Source of the DNA: Caldifarciminota bacterium
Lineage (GTDB): Bacteria; Hydrothermota; Tepidihabitantia; Tepidihabitantales; CAIPLT01
Assembly (NCBI GenBank): GCA_025061975.1
Contig: JANXBB010000021.1
Span: 1 to 5,333, forward strand
Direction of reading: 5' to 3'
Length of the DNA stretch: 5,333 nt
Every line of letters starts with the position of its first letter. The first letter of the stretch is position 1. Of the stretch, positions 1-5,333 are shown one piece after another. The position numbers were made by a program, and so were the translations under genes. The notes beneath the pieces were generated by a model, which had not been told where the DNA came from, did no database searches, and was given only the letters and a program-made list of their open reading frames with translations.

Positions 1-2369
1 TACCAATTTTAATAGGGACGACTTGCACTCCAAGTGTTGTAATTCGGAATAATAGTATCGATCCTGTAAATAATTGGCATGATGTAAAAATTTACTATCA
101 AATCACTGGAGCTAATACGTATTATTTAGATAGCATAATTGAGGGGATAGAGGTTGGAAATTACGAATTGTATGAATTTACGAATTTTGAGCCAATAAGC
201 CCGGATACTGTTGTAATTAAAGTATGGTGTGTTAATTCTGAAGATGAAAATCCATTTAACGATACCATTTCAAAAATTGTATATATTGCACCGCAATTCC
301 AACCGGTTCCTTATTTTACAAGTTTTAATGAAGAATGGGGTAAATATGGCGATAATCCTCCATTTGGAGGCTGGCGAATAATTGATTGTGGCAGTGAATA
401 TTACAAAGCTTGGAATACTAACGATTGGCACCGCGATACTATAAGAGCGGGTAATACTTTAAGGACGGTTGCAAAAGTTTATTATAGCCCAATTGAAAAT
501 CAAGTTGAGAGTTTAATATCACCACGAATTAACTGTTCAATTCCCGGAATTTATACTCTATCATATTGGCATTGGTATCGGGATTGGTCACCGTTAACGA
601 TTGATTCAGGTAAGGTTTTAATTAGTAATAACGGCGGACAAACATGGCAGCGAATTACTCGTTATACCAACTCCTCTGATTCTGGCTACAAAATTCATGA
701 TATTACTCAATATGCATCCGGTTGTTCTGATGTTCGAATTTGTTTTTTATATAAAGCACGTGATGAGTGGTATTGGTGCCTTGATGACTTTTCAGTAACG
801 TTTATTCTTCATACCCCGCAATTAATTTATCCTCCAAACAATCACGAAACACTTGCAACCAGTATCGAATTTAGATGGAATACAGTTCCCGGTGCAACAA
901 AATACATTTTCCAAATTGCTTATGATTCGCTTTTTATGTATATTTACCGTTCAGACACAATTACAACTACTAGCAAAATAGAGACATTAGCGCCTACTCG
1001 ATATTTCTGGCGTGTTTTAGCCGGGGAACCTTGGAGTAGTTGGTCAGAAATTCGGTCTTTGAGAATTATTGAACCAGTAATTCTTAGAGGATGGCATGAA
1101 ATTAAGCAGATTCCCCTAGCGCCAAGTTATAAGTCTGTAAAAGATGGCGCGCGGATTACTTTTTCTCCTATTGACACTTCAATTTATGTTATAAAAGGTA
1201 ATAACACAAGCGATTTTTATCAATATAAAATCAGTCTTGACTCTTGGATCAGACGAAGTGATGTTGCAGTAGATACAATAAAAGCCCGGAAAATTAAAAA
1301 AGGTTCAGCGCTTACCTATGGAGATTCCTGTATTTATCTAGTTAAAGGTGGAACAAAAGAATTTTGGGCTTTCGATATTCAACATAACACCTGGATCCGA
1401 AAAAGAGATTTCCCGACACAGCTTAAAGCGGGTACCGATATTGTATATGTTCCGGGTTCTAGAGTATTAGATAGTAAATTTCAAAATGGTTATATTTATT
1501 TACTAAAAGGAAGTGATAAGAATTTTGAATTTTGGGCATATTCAATTTCTCACGATTCTTGGATTAGGAAAAAGGACGCGCCGCGAGGTCCCCATGGTAA
1601 ACAATTTAAAGAAGGATCAAGCTTAGTTTATGATCCCGCTAACCATCGAATATATGCACTAAAATCACAAGCGAAGGTTAATGAGTTTTATTACTATGAT
1701 ATTGCGCATGACTCTTGGTCAACATTTGACAGCTCAATTGTTTTGCCATTAAAGTTCTCTTACGGAGCTAAGAGCACAAAAGTTAAAAACGGCGCACTAG
1801 CAATTGTTGATTCAATAATTTATGCAATAAAAGGCGGCGGGGTAACTGAATTTTGGAAATTTAATATAAATCAGAATCGCTGGTCGGTTCTTGATTCAAT
1901 ACCGCGAAAAAACCAAAACAAGCAAAGTGTTCCTAAGGTTGGAGCGTGTTTAACATCAGGGTTGGGTAATATCTATCTTCTTAAAGGTAATAATACCCAA
2001 GAATTTTGGGTATATTATCCTTATAATAATTATACCGATCACATAAGAAACCACATAATTTCTCAAACAACTACTACTATTCAATCAGAATCTAGTACAA
2101 AATTAGCTAACATTATATTTTCTATTACCCCCAACATCGTTGATGATAAAGTAACAGTGAATTATTCGCTAAATGGACAAGCAACAGTGGTTCTTACGCT
2201 TAGCGATGTTAGTGGTCGAGTATTAAAAGTACTTAAAAATTCGTTGTTTGAGCACAGTGGAAATTATTGTTGTGACATAATTCTTAAAGATTTGCCAAGC
2301 GGTGTTTATTTTGTAAATCTAGCTATTTCTCCAGGTCCGGTTTTCCATAAAAAGCTTGTAAAAAAATAA
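1..2369 (+). CDS. Secreted multidomain Kelch beta-propeller protein with C-terminal sorting domain (5' partial)
   Basis: The frame is open from the first complete codon (position 3) to TAA at 2367-2369, giving 788 visible residues; residue 1 here is the codon at 3. The true start is upstream. Residues 1-97 look like a CARDB-type beta domain, ending in an NPFNDT motif common in such domains. Residues 104-267 resemble a choice-of-anchor-J/MAM-like beta-sandwich (GGW, NNGGQTW, closing LDDFSV). Residues 270-356 resemble a fibronectin-III domain (FRWNTVPGATKYIFQI, then YFWRV). Residues 363-673 are six Kelch-like blades, 674-702 a Ser/Thr-rich linker, and 703-788 a T9SS-type-A-like sorting domain. 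These modules are typical of exported proteins that bind surfaces, glycans or other proteins; no catalytic motif is visible. The signal peptide would be upstream and cannot be checked. Exact ligand and role are unknown. The domain layout is well supported; family names come from pattern recognition, not a search. Confidence 0.9.
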   Translation, partial: PILIGTTCTPSVVIRNNSIDPVNNWHDVKIYYQITGANTYYLDSIIEGIEVGNYELYEFTNFEPISPDTVVIKVWCVNSEDENPFNDTISKIVYIAPQFQPVPYFTSFNEEWGKYGDNPPFGGWRIIDCGSEYYKAWNTNDWHRDTIRAGNTLRTVAKVYYSPIENQVESLISPRINCSIPGIYTLSYWHWYRDWSPLTIDSGKVLISNNGGQTWQRITRYTNSSDSGYKIHDITQYASGCSDVRICFLYKARDEWYWCLDDFSVTFILHTPQLIYPPNNHETLATSIEFRWNTVPGATKYIFQIAYDSLFMYIYRSDTITTTSKIETLAPTRYFWRVLAGEPWSSWSEIRSLRIIEPVILRGWHEIKQIPLAPSYKSVKDGARITFSPIDTSIYVIKGNNTSDFYQYKISLDSWIRRSDVAVDTIKARKIKKGSALTYGDSCIYLVKGGTKEFWAFDIQHNTWIRKRDFPTQLKAGTDIVYVPGSRVLDSKFQNGYIYLLKGSDKNFEFWAYSISHDSWIRKKDAPRGPHGKQFKEGSSLVYDPANHRIYALKSQAKVNEFYYYDIAHDSWSTFDSSIVLPLKFSYGAKSTKVKNGALAIVDSIIYAIKGGGVTEFWKFNINQNRWSVLDSIPRKNQNKQSVPKVGACLTSGLGNIYLLKGNNTQEFWVYYPYNNYTDHIRNHIISQTTTTIQSESSTKLANIIFSITPNIVDDKVTVNYSLNGQATVVLTLSDVSGRVLKVLKNSLFEHSGNYCCDIILKDLPSGVYFVNLAISPGPVFHKKLVKK
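1092..2021 (+). repeat. Six Kelch-like blade repeats (protein-level)
   Basis: Six units share the pattern KxG[AST] - IYxxKG - [DE]F[WY] - [DN]xW. They begin near 1140, 1296, 1425, 1608, 1785 and 1935. In window residue numbers the KxG lysines are 380, 432, 475, 536, 595 and 645. The lysines of IYxxK are 398, 448, 502, 554, 610 and 661. The F[WY] pairs are 405, 454, 510, 562, 617 and 668. The blade-ending tryptophans are 415, 464, 520, 572 and 627, plus Trp364 before the first unit. The sixth unit lacks its own terminal Trp strand, so Trp364 probably completes it and closes a six-bladed propeller. The units are similar in protein but clearly diverged in DNA, which indicates an old duplication and not a recent tandem array. 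Confidence 0.85.
2109..2366 (+). other. C-terminal T9SS type A-like sorting domain
   Basis: This encodes the last 86 residues of the Kelch protein. The order of landmarks fits the Por/T9SS type A sorting domain: FSITPN, a short beta strand VTVNYSL, VVLTLSDVSGRVLKVL, a G-N-Y turn, LPSGVYFVNL, and a basic end KKLVKK. In Bacteroidota this type of tail directs proteins through the type IX system to the cell surface. In other FCB-related lineages similar tails exist although the export machinery is less well established. Two adjacent cysteines after GNY sit where relatives usually have a Trp or another hydrophobic residue. The FlgD Ig-like fold is a close alternative reading of the same pattern. 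Confidence 0.75.
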
Positions 2370-2400
2370 AATAAGCCGCTAATATTTATTACCATTTTAC
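2370..2400 (+). other. Short intergenic gap, no terminator or Shine-Dalgarno seen
   Basis: These 31 bases separate the Kelch gene's TAA from the next ATG. There is no GC-rich hairpin with a T-run, so no intrinsic terminator is visible and read-through is plausible. The 20 bases before the ATG are pyrimidine/AT-rich (ending ttaccattttac) and contain no GGAGG-like ribosome binding site. An in-frame TAA at 2380-2382 blocks any upstream extension of the second gene. There is no room for an independent promoter of ordinary size within the gap, though one could lie inside the end of the Kelch gene. Confidence 0.7.
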
Positions 2401-5333
2401 ATGAAATTAATCAAAATCTTAAAAGTTTATCAGAAAAAATTTATTATTAACCAAATTATTTTTTTATTCCTTATATTATCAAGTTTTATTTTGTTATTAG
2501 TTAATTTAGTTGTTGGGCTGTATCTACCCAAAATAATTTTTTGGCTTCTGGTGCCTATTGCCGGATATGTACTTTACAAAGAAATACCGCTTATTACTTT
2601 AAGAAGTATTGCCAGCTACATTGAAAAGCGTATTCCTGAGTTAACCAATAAAATTGTTCCTGTAGTGGAATTAACATTAAAAATTAAAACATTTACTTGC
2701 CGAGAAGGATATTCAATCCAATTAATTAATGCAGCGTCAAATCAAGTATCAGAGTTTCTTAGTAAATTGCGGGCAATTGATATTATTAATTGGACTAAAA
2801 CTAAAGTTGCGGGAATAGTTTTTGGCTGCTTAATTGTAGCTTTATTGGGGATAAGAATATTTATTCCTGAACATTTCACAATTGGGAGTAAATTATTACT
2901 TACAAATCCGAATAATTTAATAAAAGTTTCTATTTCTCCCGGAAATTTGATTGTCAATAAAGATACCATTATTCTGATTAAATACCAATATGAACGGCCA
3001 ATCAAAGGAACTGTCGGAGAACTATATATAAACGGTAAATGTTACCGATCGCATACACTTGCCGATTCAGTAAGGATTGTTGTCAACAATGAAACAGAGT
3101 ATTTTGTTAAAGTTAAATCTTTCGTTGGTATCCCATTAATTAAAACCCCAACATACAAAATTAACTTACACCAGCCTATTCAAATAAAAGAGTTAATATT
3201 TACGTGCTATTATCCACAATATACTAAATTACCCCCTAAAGATATGACCGGAAGTGAGCTTAAAGTTCTTCCTGGGAGTAAAATAAAAATTAAGGGACGA
3301 GCTTCACAAGATATAGTACAAGCGAAACTAATTACTCCGGATACATTACAGGAACTTAAAGTGCTAAAAGATATTTTTCAAGGTGAAATAAATTTTAAAA
3401 AGCCTGATTCATTTAAAATACTCCTCACCGGGAAAGATGGCAATACCGGCAACACTCAATGGCATTATCTTTTAGCTCAGAATGACGAACCGCCACTAAT
3501 CAGGCTTTTTTTACCGGGGCGTGATATTAATATACCGGTAGATATGCAGGTATTAATAGGAATTTATATTTTAGACGATTTTGGTCTGTCAAAACTTGAG
3601 CTTCACTATACCAAGTCCAATATTTCAGAAACTACGAGGTTAAAACTAAAAGAAATTAGTAATCGGAATGAAGATACAATTTTCTATCGGTGGGACCTTA
3701 GCAAAATCAACATTTTACCTGGTGAAGAAATAATTTATTATGGAGTTGTTTATGATAACAACAATGTTAGTGGTGCTGGAATGGCCCAAAGTGAAACATA
3801 TGCCATTAGATTTCCTTCGCTATCAGAGATTTTTGATGAAGCAACTCAAACAAGCCGCACAACAGTTAATCAACTACAACCAATTTTAGATAATCAAACC
3901 CGGCTACTCAAAGAATTAAATCAACTCACTGAACAAATACAAAAATACCGAAACATTGATTGGGAACAAAAAGCTAAGTTAAATGAATTGATAGCTAAGC
4001 AAGAAGAATTAATTTCTGAAATTAATGCGTTACAGAAAGAAATTGAACGAATAACATCCGACCTGTATTCGAGTCTAATGTTAGATAAGGATGCTATTGA
4101 GCAGCTTAATCAAATTAGTGAAATTCTCAATCAGATACTACCTAATGAAATAAAGGAACGATTAGCCAAATTAAGTCAAGATGTAAATAAAAACGATCCA
4201 CAAATTGCCAAATCATTAACAGAACTAAAACTTTCGTCAGAAGAAGTAAAGGAAGGATTGAAGCGTGCTTTAGAATTGTTGAAAAATATTCAAAAAGAAC
4301 AAATTTTAATTAACTTAGCGCGGAAAGCTAATGAAATTTACAAACAACAATTGCAAATGACTGAGAGAATAAAATCCGATAAGAATCTATCTCAACTAAT
4401 TGAACCCCAAAATAAAATTGGTGATGAACTATACAATTTACAAAACGAAATTGATAATACAGCTAAAGAATTTCAAGAAGACTTTGTCCAACAGGAATTA
4501 ATGCGGATATCTTCTGAATTTACCCAAAAACAATTGACGAACCGGTCAAGTCAAATTGCGGATCGACTTAGACAAAATACTCGTATGGATGCTTATAATA
4601 AAAGTGCAGCGTTAACACGAGATTTAGAACTATTGAAAAATCAGCTCGAAAATTTAGCTAATTCTTATAGAAAAAATCAATTTTCTATAATGTTTGATGC
4701 ATTAATTACAATTGCGTACAATCTTAATCGAATTTCTGAAATGCAAGAAGAATTAATGACTTCGCTACTTACTTCTAAAACGATAAAAGTAAGTCAACAG
4801 AAACGACTAAGTGAGGTGACTAATGTCATAGCTGAAACTTTAGCGAGATATTCTGGGCAATTTTTAATTGTTTCGCCTAAGTGGATCCAAACGCTAAGTA
4901 AAGCAATTACAAATATGGATAATGCAGCTAAACTTTTGGAAGAAGCAGTACATAGCAATACAGATGCAGCAATAAGACAACTCCAGACCGATGCGATACA
5001 TTATCTCAATCTTGTTACCTTTCAGATTTTAAATCAGATTCAATTTCTTAAAAATAATTCTCCTGGAGCAAAAGGGCAACTGGAAGCTTTGCTTGAAACA
5101 TTATCGCAATTAACCGCAGATCAAATGTCTATAAGCCAAGGTATGGGGGGGATCCCTATTCCAATTCCTGGTCCCGGGGGGCTAACCAGTGAACAGCTTG
5201 CGCAGTTACAACGACTTATGTCACTTCAAAGCGAGTTACGAAGCCGATTATCACAGTTACTTGAAGAAATAAATATGGGCAATTATGGCGAGTTGCCGGG
5301 AATGACGGGTAGTATCGAAGGTGCTTTAGAAGA
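2401..5333 (+). CDS. DUF4175 family membrane-anchored protein (3' partial)
   Basis: ATG at 2401 opens a frame with no stop to the window end (977 codons plus two bases). This start is chosen because an in-frame TAA lies 18 bases upstream and the N-terminus is a sensible membrane anchor. A lysine-rich stretch (residues 1-13) precedes hydrophobic segments at about 18-40 and 43-59. A third lies at about 136-155, so the rest is probably periplasmic. Residues 165-470 are beta-rich, with DEPPLIRLFLPGRDINIP (362-379), DDFGLSKLELHY (392-403) and YRWDLSKINILPGEEIIYYG (429-448), the characteristic DUF4175 core order. Residues 475-880 are largely helical and rich in Gln, Asn, Glu and Lys, with coiled-coil-like stretches. 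A Gly/Met/Pro-rich hinge (914-927) and QLAQLQRLMSLQSELRSRL follow, as near the C-terminus of family members, so probably only about 50-150 residues are missing. The function is unknown. In Bacteroidota, relatives often lie near MoxR ATPase, DUF58 and BatA-like VWA genes; none is visible here. Confidence 0.85.
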   Translation, partial: MKLIKILKVYQKKFIINQIIFLFLILSSFILLLVNLVVGLYLPKIIFWLLVPIAGYVLYKEIPLITLRSIASYIEKRIPELTNKIVPVVELTLKIKTFTCREGYSIQLINAASNQVSEFLSKLRAIDIINWTKTKVAGIVFGCLIVALLGIRIFIPEHFTIGSKLLLTNPNNLIKVSISPGNLIVNKDTIILIKYQYERPIKGTVGELYINGKCYRSHTLADSVRIVVNNETEYFVKVKSFVGIPLIKTPTYKINLHQPIQIKELIFTCYYPQYTKLPPKDMTGSELKVLPGSKIKIKGRASQDIVQAKLITPDTLQELKVLKDIFQGEINFKKPDSFKILLTGKDGNTGNTQWHYLLAQNDEPPLIRLFLPGRDINIPVDMQVLIGIYILDDFGLSKLELHYTKSNISETTRLKLKEISNRNEDTIFYRWDLSKINILPGEEIIYYGVVYDNNNVSGAGMAQSETYAIRFPSLSEIFDEATQTSRTTVNQLQPILDNQTRLLKELNQLTEQIQKYRNIDWEQKAKLNELIAKQEELISEINALQKEIERITSDLYSSLMLDKDAIEQLNQISEILNQILPNEIKERLAKLSQDVNKNDPQIAKSLTELKLSSEEVKEGLKRALELLKNIQKEQILINLARKANEIYKQQLQMTERIKSDKNLSQLIEPQNKIGDELYNLQNEIDNTAKEFQEDFVQQELMRISSEFTQKQLTNRSSQIADRLRQNTRMDAYNKSAALTRDLELLKNQLENLANSYRKNQFSIMFDALITIAYNLNRISEMQEELMTSLLTSKTIKVSQQKRLSEVTNVIAETLARYSGQFLIVSPKWIQTLSKAITNMDNAAKLLEEAVHSNTDAAIRQLQTDAIHYLNLVTFQILNQIQFLKNNSPGAKGQLEALLETLSQLTADQMSISQGMGGIPIPIPGPGGLTSEQLAQLQRLMSLQSELRSRLSQLLEEINMGNYGELPGMTGSIEGALE
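3826..4710 (+). other. Long helical, coiled-coil-prone region of the DUF4175 protein
   Basis: Codons 476-770 of the second gene encode almost uninterrupted helix-favouring sequence with leucine/isoleucine spacing near heptads. Examples are LLKELNQLTEQIQKYR (502-517) and ISEINALQKEIERITSDL (538-555). A few prolines (581, 600, 669) probably break it into separate helices. There is no Walker A or other nucleotide-binding motif, so this is not an SMC-type ATPase arm. It more likely forms an extended periplasmic scaffold or oligomerisation segment, which is inference from composition. Confidence 0.6.
5139..5184 (+). repeat. Low-complexity Gly/Pro hinge with G homopolymers
   Basis: Within the DUF4175 gene, residues 914-927 form a Gly/Met/Pro-rich hinge (QGMGGIPIPIPGPGGL). 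At DNA level it contains a run of seven G (5145-5151) and a CCC followed by six G (5176-5181), an abrupt local GC rise in an AT-rich gene. A glycine/methionine-rich hinge at this place is usual in the family. The reading frame stays open through both runs. Confidence 0.7.

Noticed and set aside
168..170. TTG as the start codon of the Kelch protein
   Set aside because: The frame is open to the left edge and the residues before it belong to the same beta domain. No ribosome binding site precedes it and no signal peptide follows.
1140..2021. Recent tandem DNA duplication or recombination hot spot in the propeller region
   Set aside because: The units match only at protein level. Their nucleotide sequences and loop lengths differ throughout, so no long direct DNA repeat remains.
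2361..2400. Intrinsic terminator between the two genes
   Set aside because: The A-rich stop region and the short gcc/gct segment do not form a stable stem followed by a T-run on the plus strand.
2742..3005. 87-codon open frame on the minus strand
   Set aside because: It lies wholly inside the DUF4175 gene, has no recognisable domain, and its composition fits antisense of an AT-rich coding strand. The plus-strand frame there encodes a membrane segment and the start of the periplasmic domain.
3826..4710. SMC-, Rad50- or kinesin-like coiled-coil ATPase
   Set aside because: No Walker A, Walker B or signature motif is visible anywhere in the frame, and the N-terminus is a membrane anchor.

Overview
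The window holds two long same-strand reading frames, both cut by the window edges and separated by 31 bases. The DNA is AT-rich (about one third G+C by eye), almost fully coding, and shows no RNA gene, mobile element or CRISPR array.

Region 1 (1-2369) is the 3' part of a gene for a large secreted or cell-surface protein. Its modules in order are a CARDB-like beta domain, a choice-of-anchor-J/MAM-like beta-sandwich, a fibronectin-III-like domain, six Kelch-like blades of a distinctive 'KxG ... IYxxKG ... EFW ... DSW' type, a Ser/Thr-rich linker, and a C-terminal domain resembling type IX secretion (T9SS type A) sorting domains. The frame is open from the first bases, so the start lies upstream of the window.

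Region 2 (2401-5333) is a gene of at least 977 codons that runs off the right edge. It encodes a membrane-anchored protein with three hydrophobic segments near the N-terminus, a beta-rich middle and a long Gln/Asn/Glu/Lys-rich helical C-terminal half. The layout and internal motifs match the DUF4175 family (related to the alphaproteobacterial TIGR02302 family), whose function is unknown.

The Kelch style, CARDB-like and anchor-J modules, sorting-type C-terminus and DUF4175 protein together suggest a Gram-negative-type bacterium of the FCB superphylum or its surroundings. Candidate phylum WOR-3 (Stahlbacteria) is my best guess, made from remembered protein style and not from a search. The short gap without an obvious terminator allows co-transcription, but nothing visible links the two proteins functionally. 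I see no clearly novel system. The points most worth a second look are the propeller's invariant lysine in place of the canonical Kelch glycine, its apparent N-terminal strand closure, and the long DUF4175 gene, easily missed because it has no stop codon in the window.
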